A stretch of 64,000 bases of DNA from Mycobacterium sp. MYCO198283 (lineage in GTDB: Bacteria; Actinomycetota; Actinomycetes; Mycobacteriales; Mycobacteriaceae): contig NZ_JAJQJI010000003.1 in NCBI RefSeq assembly GCF_021213805.1, positions 372,001 to 436,000 on the forward strand, given 5' to 3'. Numbering within the stretch: the first letter of the stretch is position 1; each line of letters starts with the position of its first letter. The notes beneath the pieces were generated by a model. That model did no database searches. It saw only the letters and a program-made list of their open reading frames with translations, and was not told where the DNA came from. Shown here piece after piece: positions 1-8,872 of this stretch. The position numbers were made by a program, and so were the translations under genes.

Positions 1-133
1 TGCCGAGGCGCTGCGCGAACTGTTCGAACTCGACCCCACCGCCGTCGACGCCGTGGCCACCGCGGGCGAATTGCCAATGCTCGCAACGGATTACCGCATC
101 GAACCGGCGACCGCACCGGATCTGCACGAGTAG
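1..133 (+). CDS. hemA: Glutamyl-tRNA reductase, C-terminal fragment
   Basis: Only the last 43 codons lie in the window; the gene enters from the left edge and stops at the TAG at 131-133. The tail contains [10 protein letters not shown] and ends in APDLHE, which resembles the C-terminal dimerisation tail of mycobacterial HemA. HemA reduces glutamyl-tRNA to glutamate-1-semialdehyde, the first committed step of C5 tetrapyrrole synthesis. The identification rests mainly on position: hemC starts 3 bases after the stop, and hemD and hemB follow, which is the mycobacterial heme operon order. Confidence 0.85.
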   Translation, partial: AEALRELFELDPTAVDAVATAGELPMLATDYRIEPATAPDLHE

Positions 134-136
134 CGC

Positions 137-1093
137 TTGAGCCCCGGCACGGTCGAGACCGACACCGCTCCGATCCGCATCGGCACGCGCGGGAGCCTGC
201 TCGCCACCACCCAGGCCGGCATGGTCCGCGACGCGCTGGAGGCCAACGGCCATCGCGCCGAGCTCGTCGTCATCAAGACGGCGGGCGACGAGTCGGATGC
301 GCCGATTGCCGAGATCGGCGTCGGCGTGTTCACCGCCGCGCTGCGCGAAGCCGTCGCCGACGGCCGCGTCGACGCCGCGGTGCACTCGTACAAGGACCTG
401 CCGACGGCCGCCGACCCGCGCTTCACCATCGCCGCGATCCCGCCGCGGGAGGATCCGCGCGACGCGCTGGTGGCCCGCGACGGCCTGGTGCTGGGGGAGC
501 TGCCGGTTGGCTCGGTGATCGGCACGTCGGCCCCGCGACGGATCGCGCAGCTTAGAGCACTGGGTCTCGGTTTGGAAATCCGCCCCCTACGGGGCAACCT
601 AGATACCAGGTTGAACAGGGTAAGCAGTGGTGAACTCGACGCCGTCGTGGTGGCCCGGGCGGGACTGTCCCGCATCGGTCGCCGCCGCGATATCACCGAG
701 ACGCTGGAGCCGGTGCAGATGTTGCCGGCCCCGGCCCAAGGTGCGCTGGCCGTCGAATGCCGCGCCGGCGACACCCGGCTCGCCGCCGTGCTGGCGGAGC
801 TGGACGACGCCGATACGCGCGCAGCGGTCACCGCAGAACGAGTCCTGCTCGCCGAACTGGAGGCGGGGTGCTCCGCACCGGTGGGCGCGATCGCCGAGGT
901 GGTCGAGTCGATCGATGAGGACGGTCGCGTCTTCGAAGAGCTGTCGCTGCGTGCGTGCGCGGCGGCGGTGGACGGATCCGACGTGATCCGTGCGTCCGGC
1001 ATCGGAACGCCCGACGCAGCCGCGGAGCTGGGAGCTGCGGTGGCGGCGGAGCTGTTCGAGCTGGGCGCGCGCGAGGTGATGGAGCAGGAGTGA
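137..1093 (+). CDS. hemC: Porphobilinogen deaminase (hydroxymethylbilane synthase)
   Basis: This 318-residue protein polymerises four porphobilinogens into hydroxymethylbilane in the cytoplasm. It shows [11 protein letters not shown] near the N-terminus, [24 protein letters not shown] and the [10 protein letters not shown] signature, whose Cys245 should carry the dipyrromethane cofactor. Length is normal for the family. The start is a TTG only 3 bases after the hemA stop, so translation is probably coupled. No other upstream start fits the spacing. hemD follows 7 bases downstream in the same operon. Confidence 0.96.
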   Translation: MSPGTVETDTAPIRIGTRGSLLATTQAGMVRDALEANGHRAELVVIKTAGDESDAPIAEIGVGVFTAALREAVADGRVDAAVHSYKDLPTAADPRFTIAAIPPREDPRDALVARDGLVLGELPVGSVIGTSAPRRIAQLRALGLGLEIRPLRGNLDTRLNRVSSGELDAVVVARAGLSRIGRRRDITETLEPVQMLPAPAQGALAVECRAGDTRLAAVLAELDDADTRAAVTAERVLLAELEAGCSAPVGAIAEVVESIDEDGRVFEELSLRACAAAVDGSDVIRASGIGTPDAAAELGAAVAAELFELGAREVMEQE

Positions 1094-1100
1094 CACCAGA

Positions 1101-2720
1101 ATGGTCATGAGCCGAGGCCGCAAAGCCCATCCGGGCCGCATCCTCTTCGTAGGGTCGGGTCCGGGCGATCCCGGCCTGCTGACCGTGCGGGCGAGATCAA
1201 TCCTGGCGGGCGCCGACATGGTGCTCACCGATCCCGACGTGCCGCAGGCGGTGCTGACGCTGGTCGGCTCGGCGCTGCCGGCGGAGAAGACCACCCCGCC
1301 CGCGGACCCGGCCACCGGCGACGCGCCGCTGGTTCCGGAGATCCGCCCGGCGCTCGGCGATCCGGCCGAGGTGGCGCGGACGCTGATCACCGAGGCGAAG
1401 GCCGGCGGTGACGTGATCCGGCTGGTGGCGGGTGATCCGCTGTCGAGCGACGCCGTGCTGGCCGAGGTCAACGCCGTCGCCAAGACCGCGCTGCCGTTCG
1501 AGGTGGTGCCCGGGCTGCCGCCGACCACCGCGGTGCCCACCTATGCGGGTCTGCCGCTCGGCTCGTCGCACACCGTCGCCGACGTCCGCGCCGACGTCGA
1601 CTGGGCGGCGCTCGCCGCGGCCCCCGGACCGCTGATCCTGCACGCCACCCCCGAACACCTGCCCGACGCGGCCCGCGCGCTCGTCGACTTCGGGCTCGAA
1701 GAGACCACCCCGTGCGTCGTCACCGCGCAGGGCACCACCTGCCAGCAGCGCTCCCTGGAGGCCACGCTGCTCGAGCTGACCGACCGCGCCGCGATCGGCG
1801 CCGCCGACCCGGCCGGCCCGTTCACCGGCGCGCTCGTGGTCACCATCGGCCGCACGGTGTCGCACCGGGCGAAGCTCAACTGGTGGGAGAGCCGGGCGTT
1901 GTACGGCTGGACCGTGCTCGTGCCCCGCACCAAGGACCAGGCCGGCGACATGAGCGACCGGTTGGTGTCCCACGGCGCCACCCCCGTCGAGGTGCCGACC
2001 ATCGCCGTCGAGCCGCCGCGCAGCCCCGCGCAGATGGAGCGCGCCGTCAAGGGCCTGGTGGACGGCCGCTACCAGTGGGTGGTCTTCACCTCCACCAACG
2101 CGGTGCGCGCGGTGTGGGAGAAGTTCAGCGAGTTCGGGCTCGACGCGCGGGCGTTCTCGGGGGTCAAGATCGCCTGCGTCGGCCAGGCCACGGCGGACCG
2201 GGTGCGGGCGTTCGGCGTCACGCCGGAGCTGATCCCGTCCGGCGAGCAGTCCTCGCTCGGGCTGCTCGAGGAGTTCCCCGAGTACGACGACATCTTCGAC
2301 CCGGTGAACCGGGTGCTGCTGCCGCGCGCCGACATCGCGACCGAGACCCTCGCCGAGGGGCTGCGGGATCGCGGCTGGGAAATCGAGGACGTCACCGCCT
2401 ACCGCACCGTGCGCGCCGCGCCGCCGCCCGCGCAGACCCGCGAGATGATCAAGTCGGGTGGCTTCGACGCGGTGTGCTTCACGTCGAGCTCCACGGTCCG
2501 CAACCTGGTCGGCATCGCCGGCAAGCCGCACGCCCGCACCATCGTGGCGTGCATCGGGCCCAAGACCGCCGAGACCGCCGTCGAGTTCGGCCTGCGGGTC
2601 GACGTGCAGCCCGAGACCGCGGCGATCGGCCCGCTGGTCGACGCGCTGGCCGAGCACGCCGCCCGGCTCCGCGCCGACGGTGCGCTGCCGCCGCCGCGCA
2701 AGAAGAGCCGGCGGCGCTAG
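1101..2720 (+). CDS. hemD: Fused uroporphyrinogen-III methyltransferase-like / uroporphyrinogen-III synthase
   Basis: The 539-residue protein has two domains. The N-terminal half (about residues 12-260) is a SAM-dependent tetrapyrrole methylase fold of the CobA/CysG type, with VGSGPGDPGLLTVRA and RLVAGDPL. The C-terminal half begins near GWTVLVPRTKDQAG (about residue 268) and is a HemD-type synthase that cyclises hydroxymethylbilane, with FTSTNAVRAVWE and CFTSSSTVRNL. This fusion is usual in actinobacteria. An AGGAG at 1086-1090 favours ATG 1101 over the in-frame ATG at 1107. The C-terminus is a short basic tail. Whether the methylase half is active cannot be read from sequence. Confidence 0.93.
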   Translation: MVMSRGRKAHPGRILFVGSGPGDPGLLTVRARSILAGADMVLTDPDVPQAVLTLVGSALPAEKTTPPADPATGDAPLVPEIRPALGDPAEVARTLITEAKAGGDVIRLVAGDPLSSDAVLAEVNAVAKTALPFEVVPGLPPTTAVPTYAGLPLGSSHTVADVRADVDWAALAAAPGPLILHATPEHLPDAARALVDFGLEETTPCVVTAQGTTCQQRSLEATLLELTDRAAIGAADPAGPFTGALVVTIGRTVSHRAKLNWWESRALYGWTVLVPRTKDQAGDMSDRLVSHGATPVEVPTIAVEPPRSPAQMERAVKGLVDGRYQWVVFTSTNAVRAVWEKFSEFGLDARAFSGVKIACVGQATADRVRAFGVTPELIPSGEQSSLGLLEEFPEYDDIFDPVNRVLLPRADIATETLAEGLRDRGWEIEDVTAYRTVRAAPPPAQTREMIKSGGFDAVCFTSSSTVRNLVGIAGKPHARTIVACIGPKTAETAVEFGLRVDVQPETAAIGPLVDALAEHAARLRADGALPPPRKKSRRR

Positions 2721-2731
2721 GTAGCGGTCCC

Positions 2732-3712
2732 GTGACATCGCTCCGGCAGCGGCCGCGACGGCTGCGGTCGACCCCGGCGTTGCGGCGGCTGGTCGCCGAG
2801 ACCGACGTCGCGCCGCGGCACCTGGTGCTGCCGATGTTCGTCGCCGACGGGTTGCACGCTCCGCGGGAGATCGCCTCGATGCCCGGCGTCGTGCAGCACA
2901 CCCGCGACTCGGCGCGCCGGGCGGCGCAAGCGGCCGTCGCCGCCGGCGTCGGCGGGCTCATGCTCTTCGGCGTCCCCCGCGACGACGACAAGGACGCGAC
3001 CGGCTCCGGTGCCATCGACGCCGACGGCATCCTCAACGTCGCGCTGCGCGATCTGCGGGCCGACCTCGGCGACGCCACCGTGCTGATGGCCGACACCTGC
3101 CTCGACGAGTTCACCGACCACGGCCACTGCGGCGTCCTCGACGCGCGCGGCAGGGTCGACAACGACGCCACCAACGCCCAGTACGTCACGATGGCCGTCG
3201 CGCAGGCGGCGTCGGGCGCCCACGTCGTGGCGCCCAGCGGCATGATGGACGGCCAGGTCGCCGCCATCCGCGACGGCCTGGACGCCGCGGGCCACTCCGA
3301 CGTGGTGATCCTCGCCTACGCCGCGAAGTTCGCCTCGGCGTTCTACGGCCCGTTCCGCGAGGCCGTCGCGTCGAGCCTGCAGGGTGACCGGCGCACCTAC
3401 CAGCAGGACAGCGGCAACGGGCGCGAGGCGCTGCGCGAGGTGCGGCTCGACCTCGACGAGGGCGCCGACATCATCATGGTGAAACCGGCGATGGCCTACC
3501 TCGACGTGCTGGCCGCCGCCGCCGAGATCTCGTCGGTTCCGGTCGCCGCCTACCAGGTCTCCGGCGAGTACGCGATGATCGCCGCCGCGGCCGAGCGCGG
3601 CTGGATCGACGGGCGTGCCGCCGCGCTGGAGTCCGTGACGAGCATCCGGCGCGCCGGCGCCGACATCGTGCTGACCTACTGGGCCGCCGACATCGCGGAG
3701 TGGGTGTCGTGA
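2732..3712 (+). CDS. hemB: Delta-aminolevulinic acid dehydratase (porphobilinogen synthase)
   Basis: This 326-residue cytoplasmic enzyme condenses two 5-aminolevulinates into porphobilinogen. The Schiff-base lysines are visible as Lys199 (AYAAKFASAFYGPFR) and Lys251 (IIMVKPAMAYLD). LMADTCLDEFTDHGHCG is also typical, but the region lacks the full cysteine cluster of zinc-type enzymes, suggesting a magnesium-type enzyme (inference). GTG 2732 is chosen because the conserved N-terminus TSLRQRPRRLR starts here, 11 bases after the hemD stop. The in-frame reading extends far upstream, but that part lies inside hemD. Confidence 0.95.
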   Translation: MTSLRQRPRRLRSTPALRRLVAETDVAPRHLVLPMFVADGLHAPREIASMPGVVQHTRDSARRAAQAAVAAGVGGLMLFGVPRDDDKDATGSGAIDADGILNVALRDLRADLGDATVLMADTCLDEFTDHGHCGVLDARGRVDNDATNAQYVTMAVAQAASGAHVVAPSGMMDGQVAAIRDGLDAAGHSDVVILAYAAKFASAFYGPFREAVASSLQGDRRTYQQDSGNGREALREVRLDLDEGADIIMVKPAMAYLDVLAAAAEISSVPVAAYQVSGEYAMIAAAAERGWIDGRAAALESVTSIRRAGADIVLTYWAADIAEWVS

Positions 3713-4164
3713 CCGACCGCGAGCACGGCCACGCCCCGGCCGGGCGGCCCGAGGACACGCCGGCGAGCCGGCCCGAGGACGTCGACACCGGATTCTGGCT
3801 GTGGCTGGCCGCGCTGCCGCTGCTGGCCACCGCCTACGTCGTCAACGCCGTCGCGCTGGCGCCCCGGTCCGGGGCCGGGCGCGTCGTCACCCTCGCCGCG
3901 ACCGCGTTCGTCGTGGTGGTGCTCGCGTCGCTCGTCGTCACGTTCCTGTTCCTCATGCGCCAGGGCTACCGGTGGGCGCGCTCGGTGCTGGCCGGCGGCG
4001 GGCTGGCCGCGGTGGTGGTGTCGGTGAGCAACCTGTTCGGCGGCGACCGGCCGCCGGTGGTCGCCGTGGTGTACGCCGCGTGCGTCATCTTCGGATCGGT
4101 GCTGGTGGCGGGCGGGCTGGTGCTGGTGCACCGCAAGGACGCCGGCCAGTTCTTCACGCGCTGA
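3709..4164 (+). CDS. Small integral membrane protein downstream of hemB
   Basis: This is a 151-residue protein of unknown function. It has a charged N-terminus of about 25 residues and four hydrophobic segments (around LWLAALPLLATAYVV, VVTLAATAFVVVVLASLVV, SVLAGGGLAAVVVSV and VVAVVYAACVIFGSVLVAG), ending in HRKDAGQFFTR. GTG 3709 overlaps the hemB stop (GTGA), indicating translational coupling. Position matches Rv0513 of M. tuberculosis from memory. It may be a membrane accessory of the heme operon, but nothing in the sequence shows that. Confidence 0.8.
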   Translation: MTDREHGHAPAGRPEDTPASRPEDVDTGFWLWLAALPLLATAYVVNAVALAPRSGAGRVVTLAATAFVVVVLASLVVTFLFLMRQGYRWARSVLAGGGLAAVVVSVSNLFGGDRPPVVAVVYAACVIFGSVLVAGGLVLVHRKDAGQFFTR

Positions 4165-4186
4165 GCACCGATAGGCTGAGGCTGCC

Positions 4187-4576
4187 ATGACAACTCCTTC
4201 CCGACGGCCGCGGTCGGTGACCGTCGCCTTCGCGCTGTGGCTGGTGGCCGCCGTGCTGCTCGTGGCGCTGGGCCTGCTCCTGGTGTCGCCGCAGCACCCG
4301 GTGCCCTGGCTGATTCGGGGCTTCGGCGGCCTGTGGATCGCCACCGGCTTCGCGCTGGCCTATCTGGCGGGCAAGGCGTACCGCGGCGACGGCCGTCACC
4401 GGCGCGCGGCGGTCGCGCTGGTGGTGACGGTGTCGGTGCTGCTGGTGTTGTTCACGCCGACCTATCTGAGCCTGCTCATCACCGTGCTGGCGATGGTCGG
4501 CGCCATCGTGATCCACCGCGCCGGTGCGTCGGAGTGGTTCGCCGCGCCCGTGACGGAGGGAGACGGCGGTGGCTGA
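4187..4576 (+). CDS. Small integral membrane protein, resembles its upstream neighbour
   Basis: This 129-residue protein has four hydrophobic helices and a C-terminal segment HRAGASEWFAAPV that echoes the HRKDAGQFF tail of the preceding gene. The two are probably diverged paralogues (inference). The first helix follows a basic start RRPRSVTVAFALWLVA. It starts at ATG 4187, 22 bases after the previous stop, and overlaps the next gene by 8 bases. Function is unknown; position corresponds to Rv0514. Confidence 0.78.
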   Translation: MTTPSRRPRSVTVAFALWLVAAVLLVALGLLLVSPQHPVPWLIRGFGGLWIATGFALAYLAGKAYRGDGRHRRAAVALVVTVSVLLVLFTPTYLSLLITVLAMVGAIVIHRAGASEWFAAPVTEGDGGG

Positions 4577-5048
4577 CGAGTCGCCGCTGTTCTTCGAGCC
4601 GGGCGCGAGCTGGTGGTGGCTGCTCGCCGGGCCCGCCGCCGGCCTGACGATGGTGGGCATCCAGTACAACGCCGGCATGGGGTGGCAGCCGGTGGTGCCG
4701 CTGATCTTCTTCGTGCTGGTCAGCGGCTTCATCGCGCTGCAGATCCACGCCGCGCGCATCCACACCTCGGTGGAGCTGACGCCCGACTACCTGCGCCAGG
4801 GCGCGCAGCGACTGCCGATCAGCGAGATCGTGCGCATGTACCCCGAAGCGGAGAACACCGGTCGCGGCGGGCAGGAGACGGCCAAGTGGCAGTCGTCGCG
4901 GGCGCTCGGTGAGCTCAGCGGCGTGCCCCGCGGCCGCACCGGCATCGGCCTGGAGCTCACCGACGACCGGACCGTGCAGGCCTGGGCCCGCAACCACCGC
5001 GGGCTGCGGGCGGCGCTCGTCGAGGTGCTCGCCCGGCGGGAGGCGTGA
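4569..5048 (+). CDS. Membrane protein, DUF3093-like
   Basis: The 159-residue protein has two N-terminal transmembrane helices (WWWLLAGPAAGLTMVGI and VVPLIFFVLVSGFIALQI), then a soluble PH-like region with VELTPDYLRQGAQRLPISEIV and GIGLELTDDRTVQAWARN. That layout (two helices plus a small beta domain with a conserved RLP.SEI stretch) resembles the actinobacterial DUF3093 family, from memory only. GTG 4569 lies inside the end of the previous gene, and the stop overlaps the next start, so the four small genes after hemB look like one translational unit. Confidence 0.75.
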   Translation: MADESPLFFEPGASWWWLLAGPAAGLTMVGIQYNAGMGWQPVVPLIFFVLVSGFIALQIHAARIHTSVELTPDYLRQGAQRLPISEIVRMYPEAENTGRGGQETAKWQSSRALGELSGVPRGRTGIGLELTDDRTVQAWARNHRGLRAALVEVLARREA

Positions 5049-5287
5049 CCGTGCGGCGGGCGGTGCTGGTGCCGGCCGCGGCGGCCGTCGGCTGCTTCGC
5101 CGCCGCGGTGTTCTGTTGGCTGTCGGCCCCGTCGCGCGTCGACATCGAGCCGCTGGCGCCGGGCGAACCGGCGCAGACCGGGTTGCAGTACGACGCGTCG
5201 CTGATGGCGCTTTCGGTGGCGTTGGCGACGCTGGGCGGGCTGTGCGTCGTCGCGGCGTTCACCCGCTGGTACCGGGGCCGCTCGTAA
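5045..5287 (+). CDS. Small two-helix membrane protein
   Basis: An 80-residue protein with helices at about residues 5-24 (AVLVPAAAAVGCFAAAVFCWL) and 52-70 (LMALSVALATLGGLCVVAAF), and a basic C-terminus TRWYRGRS. GTG 5045 overlaps the upstream TGA. It is the last gene before a regulated promoter, so it probably ends the heme-linked operon. No family recognised. Confidence 0.68.
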   Translation: MTVRRAVLVPAAAAVGCFAAAVFCWLSAPSRVDIEPLAPGEPAQTGLQYDASLMALSVALATLGGLCVVAAFTRWYRGRS

Positions 5288-5299
5288 GCCCCTATCGGG

Positions 5300-5318
5300 T
5301 ACCCCCCGGGGGTATCAT
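5300..5318 (+). promoter_or_regulatory. RicR/CsoR-like copper operator overlapping a leaderless promoter
   Basis: TACCCCCCGGGGGTA at 5300-5314 is a perfect inverted repeat and fits TACCC-N5-GGGTA, close to the box described for the mycobacterial copper repressor RicR. It overlaps a TAnnnT -10 element (TATCAT, 5313-5318) placed 7 bases before the ATG of the copper-type ATPase, so that transcript is probably leaderless and blocked when the site is occupied. The box and spacing are seen; the regulator is inferred. Confidence 0.65.
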
Positions 5319-5325
5319 TGTCCGC

Positions 5326-7419
5326 ATGGGATCGCCTGCCGTCACCGACCTGGAACTGCGCGGCATGTCGTGCGCCTCGTGCGCGGCGCGCGTCGAGCGC
5401 GGGCTGAACGACCTCGACGGCGTCCGGGCGACGGTCAACTTCGCCGTCGAACGCGCCCACGTCGAACACGCGTCCACCGTCACCCCGGCGGACCTGGTGG
5501 CCGCCGTCCACGAGATCGGCTACCAGGCGACCGTCGTCCCGGCCGCACCGGTCGACACCGACCCAGAGCCGGCGCCGCCGCTGAACGCCCGGCTGGTGGT
5601 CTCCGCCGCGCTGGCCGTGCCGGTCCTGGCGCTGTCGATGGTGTCGGTCCTGCACTTTCCGGGCTGGGAGTGGCTGGTCCTCGCGCTCAGCGCACCGATC
5701 GTCGGCTGGGGCGGCTACCCGTTCCACGCGGCGGCGCTGCGGGCGGCGCGCCACCGGGCGGCGACCATGGACACCCTGGTGTCCATCGGCACGCTCGCCG
5801 CGTTCGGCTGGTCGACCGTTGCCCTGTTGACCCGGTGGTCGGACCACGTCTACTTCGAGGTCGCGGCCGTCGTCACGGTGTTCCTGCTGGCGGGCCGCCA
5901 CGCCGAGGCCCGCGCCAAACGGTCCGCCGGCGCGGCGCTGCGCGAGTTGCTGTCGCTGGGAGCCAAGGACGCCGCGGTGTTGCGCGACGGCGTCGAGCAG
6001 CGGGTGCCGGTGGCGCAGCTGCGCGTCGGCGACGAATTCGTGGTGCGGCCCGGCGAGCGGATCGCCACCGACGGGGTGGTGACCGGCGGCGCGTCGGCGC
6101 TCGACACCTCGGCGCTGACCGGCGAGGCCGTGCCCGTCGACGTCGGCGTGCGCGACCCGGTGCTCGGCGGCGCCGTGAACACCTCCGGCCGCATCACGGT
6201 GCGGGCGACGCGGGTGGGCGCCGACACGCAGCTAGCCCGGATGGGCCGCCTGGTCGCCGACGCGCAGAACGCCAAGGCGTCGGTGCAGCGGCTGGCCGAC
6301 CGGGTGTCGGCGGTGTTCGTGCCGGTGGTGCTGGCGATCGCGGCCGTCACGCTCGCGGGCTGGCTGCTCGCCGGCCACAGCGCCGCCGACGGGTTCACCG
6401 CCGCGGTGGCGGTGCTGATCATCGCCTGCCCGTGCGCGCTCGGCCTGGCCACGCCGACCGCGATCCTGGTCGGCACCGGCCGCGGCGCGCAGCTGGGCGT
6501 CCTGCTCAAGGAGCCGCAGGTGCTCGAGGCGGTGACGCGGGTCGACACGGTGGTCTTCGACAAGACGGGCACCGTGACCACCGGCGTCATGGCGGTCACC
6601 GACGTGCGGCCCGAGGAGGGCGAGGACGCCGGGGAGGCGCTGCGGCTCGCGGCCGCCGTGGAGTCGGCGTCCGAACACCCGATCGCCACCGCGATCGTCG
6701 CCGCCGCGCGCGAGCGGGGCCTGTCGGTGCCGCCGGTCACCGACTTCGTCAGCGTCCCGGGCGAGGGTGTCCGCGGCACCGTGGCCGGCCGCGAGATCAC
6801 GCTCACCCGCGCCGGCGGCGGCGACACCGGCGTCGCGGTCAACTGGGACGGCGGGCGCCGCGCGGTGATCGAGCTCGCAGACACCGTCAAGGACAGCAGC
6901 GCCGCCGCGATCGCGGAGCTCGCGGCGATGGGCATCCGACCGATGCTGCTCACCGGCGATGCGCGCGGCGCCGCCCACCGGGTGGCCCGCGAGGTCGGCA
7001 TCGCGCCCGAGGACGTGATCGCCGAGGTGCTGCCCGACGAAAAGGCGGGCGTGATCGCCGACCTGCAGGCCCGCGGCCACCGGGTCGCGATGGTCGGCGA
7101 CGGCGTCAACGACGCCCCGGCGCTCGCGACGGCCGACATCGGCATGGCGATGGGCACCGGCACCGATGCGGCCATCGAGGCCGGCCACATCACGCTGGTG
7201 CGGGGCGACCTGCGCACCGTGCCCGTCGCGCTGCGGCTCGCCCGCCGCACGCTCGCGACCATCCGCGGCAACCTGTTCTGGGCGTTCGCCTACAACGTCG
7301 CCGCCCTGCCGCTCGCGGCGTTCGGGTTGCTGAACCCGATGATCGCCGGCGCCGCGATGGCCGCGTCCTCGGTGCTCGTCGTCGGCAACAGCCTGCGGCT
7401 GCGGCGCGTCCCCGGCTGA
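5326..7419 (+). CDS. Heavy-metal P1B-type ATPase (copper exporter type)
   Basis: This 697-residue membrane ATPase shows an N-terminal heavy-metal-binding domain with GMSCASCAAR (Cys16, Cys19), then paired helices, the actuator loop with TGEAVPVD, the transmembrane metal site Cys368-Pro-Cys370 (IACPCALGLATPTA), the phosphorylation motif DKTGT at Asp412, SEHPIA in the nucleotide domain and GDGVNDAPAL near residue 591. The CPC motif indicates Cu(I) or similar soft metal export. It is similar to the CtpA/CtpB/CtpV group; which one cannot be decided by eye. ATG 5326 is chosen because the copper-type operator sits directly before it. Confidence 0.93.
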   Translation: MGSPAVTDLELRGMSCASCAARVERGLNDLDGVRATVNFAVERAHVEHASTVTPADLVAAVHEIGYQATVVPAAPVDTDPEPAPPLNARLVVSAALAVPVLALSMVSVLHFPGWEWLVLALSAPIVGWGGYPFHAAALRAARHRAATMDTLVSIGTLAAFGWSTVALLTRWSDHVYFEVAAVVTVFLLAGRHAEARAKRSAGAALRELLSLGAKDAAVLRDGVEQRVPVAQLRVGDEFVVRPGERIATDGVVTGGASALDTSALTGEAVPVDVGVRDPVLGGAVNTSGRITVRATRVGADTQLARMGRLVADAQNAKASVQRLADRVSAVFVPVVLAIAAVTLAGWLLAGHSAADGFTAAVAVLIIACPCALGLATPTAILVGTGRGAQLGVLLKEPQVLEAVTRVDTVVFDKTGTVTTGVMAVTDVRPEEGEDAGEALRLAAAVESASEHPIATAIVAAARERGLSVPPVTDFVSVPGEGVRGTVAGREITLTRAGGGDTGVAVNWDGGRRAVIELADTVKDSSAAAIAELAAMGIRPMLLTGDARGAAHRVAREVGIAPEDVIAEVLPDEKAGVIADLQARGHRVAMVGDGVNDAPALATADIGMAMGTGTDAAIEAGHITLVRGDLRTVPVALRLARRTLATIRGNLFWAFAYNVAALPLAAFGLLNPMIAGAAMAASSVLVVGNSLRLRRVPG

Positions 7420-7460
7420 CCGCGATTTCGTGCCCGCCGGCGGGTGCGGCGTCTGTTTGG

Positions 7461-8822
7461 ATGGCAGGCGTGGACGAGGCGACTGCTGCGGCCCGCACGC
7501 GCGACGCGCTGGCCCGTGCGCGCGGCGGCGACCTACCCGTGGCGATCTACGACCTGCAGCAGTTGCTCGCCGACCAGTGGCCGGGATACGACACCGCCGA
7601 GACGCTGTCCACCCGGGTGATGCTGGCCTATGCCCAGGGGCTGGCCGGCGAACTGCCCGACCCGGTGGTCGAGTGGGAGCGGCTGTGGGCCGAATGCGTC
7701 CGAATTCTGGGCCCGGACCACCCGACCGGCCTGGTCGCGCAGTACAACCGGGCGGCGGCGCGCGCGCAGGCCGGCGACTTCGACGCCGCCATCCGCGAGG
7801 GCGAGGAGGTGTTGGCCGGCCGCACCCGGGTGCTCGGCGCCGACCACCCCGACACCGTGACGACCCGCAGCGCCATCGCGAGCTGGCGGTGGCACTCCGG
7901 GGACATCGGCGCCGCCACGGCCGAGTTCGCGGCGATGCTGCCCGACTTCGAGCAGGTGCTGGGCGGCGACCACCCCGAGACCGTGACCGTGCGGCACCAC
8001 CTGGCGCACGCCGGCGGCGACGACGCCGAACCCGGCGCCGCCCTCACCGAATGGGTCCGGTTGCTGGCCGACGAGCAGCGCATCCTGGGCCCGGACCACC
8101 CCACCACGCTCGCCGCGCGCTACAACGTCGCGGTCTTCCGCCGCCGGCTCGGGGATTTCCTGGGCGCCATCGCCGAGGGCGCCGAGGTGCTGGCCGGGCG
8201 CTGGCGGGTGCTCGGCGCGCAGCATCCCGACACCCTGGCCAGCCGGTTGGCCGTCGCCACCTGGCAGGGCGAGTCCGGCGACGTGCCGGCCGCCGTCGCG
8301 GCGCTTCGCGAGCTGGTCGGCGACTATGCGCGGGCGGCGGGACCGGACGCGCCGGGCACCCTGGTCGCGCGTCACCTGCTGGCGGCCTGGGGGCAGCGGC
8401 GCGCCGACGCGATGGAGGCGGTGAGCGAGTGGGAGCTGCTCGCCGCCGACGAGGCCGCGGTCTTCGGGCCGCAGCATCCGAACACCGCCGCGGCCCGCCA
8501 GGCGCTGGCGCAATGGCAGGCCTGGTGGCGCGAGTCGGTCGGGGACGACGGCGCCGCGGACAGCCTGCTCGCCGAGGTGGTCGCGGCCAAGCGGCACATC
8601 GCCGCGCTGCGGCGCGACCTCGGCGACGGCCACCCGGACGTTCTCGGCGCCCGCTACGAGCTCGCCGTGCGGCGCCGGCACCACCGCGATCCGACCGGCG
8701 CGGCGGCGGAGGCCGAGGCGCTGGTCGCCGATTGCGTGCACGCGCTGGGAGACCAGCACCAGCTCACCGCCCGGGCCCGCGCCCACCTGTCGGCCGTCGT
8801 GCACAGCACGCCGCCGGTGTGA
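7461..8822 (+). CDS. Tetratricopeptide-repeat protein, kinesin-light-chain type repeats
   Basis: The 453-residue soluble protein is almost entirely TPRs of about 42 residues, each ending near a G-x-D/Q-H-P-x-T motif (ILGPDHPTGL, VLGADHPDTV, VLGGDHPETV, ILGPDHPTTL, VLGAQHPDTL, VFGPQHPNTA, LGDGHPDV). Repeats of this class often occur in STAND/NB-ARC proteins, but no nucleotide-binding domain is present here or next door. It has no signal peptide. ATG 7461 is used; GTG 7470 is equally possible. Role unknown; probably protein interaction. Confidence 0.8.
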   Translation: MAGVDEATAAARTRDALARARGGDLPVAIYDLQQLLADQWPGYDTAETLSTRVMLAYAQGLAGELPDPVVEWERLWAECVRILGPDHPTGLVAQYNRAAARAQAGDFDAAIREGEEVLAGRTRVLGADHPDTVTTRSAIASWRWHSGDIGAATAEFAAMLPDFEQVLGGDHPETVTVRHHLAHAGGDDAEPGAALTEWVRLLADEQRILGPDHPTTLAARYNVAVFRRRLGDFLGAIAEGAEVLAGRWRVLGAQHPDTLASRLAVATWQGESGDVPAAVAALRELVGDYARAAGPDAPGTLVARHLLAAWGQRRADAMEAVSEWELLAADEAAVFGPQHPNTAAARQALAQWQAWWRESVGDDGAADSLLAEVVAAKRHIAALRRDLGDGHPDVLGARYELAVRRRHHRDPTGAAAEAEALVADCVHALGDQHQLTARARAHLSAVVHSTPPV

Positions 8823-8848
8823 CCTGCGCCGCCCGTTTCGGTACAAAG

Positions 8849-8865
8849 TACAAATTCTGTAACAT
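8849..8865 (+). promoter_or_regulatory. Operator/promoter of the DUF2236-TetR pair
   Basis: TACAAATTCTGTA at 8849-8861 is a near-palindrome (arms TACA/TGTA) and overlaps TAACAT at 8860-8865, a TAnnnT -10 located 7 bases before the ATG at 8873. This suits autoregulation by the co-transcribed TetR protein and a leaderless mRNA. Inferred from layout only. Confidence 0.45.
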
Positions 8866-8872
8866 CGTGCGT

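Noticed and set aside
91..1540. Long minus-strand reading frames opposite hemC and the start of hemD
   Set aside because: They run antisense to genes with clear catalytic motifs, are rich in Arg/Ser/Ala as expected from high GC, and have no family signatures.
1712..2731. N-terminal extension of hemB by over 300 codons
   Set aside because: This part lies in a shifted frame inside hemD; the conserved HemB N-terminus starts at GTG 2732.
1197..2738. A 513-codon minus-strand frame across hemD
   Set aside because: Composition is shadow-like (Gly/Arg/His rich) and hemD in the other strand shows both expected domains.
5370..7460. N-terminal extension of the TPR protein through the copper ATPase gene
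   Set aside because: It is an out-of-frame arginine-rich shadow; the TPR pattern begins only after 7461.
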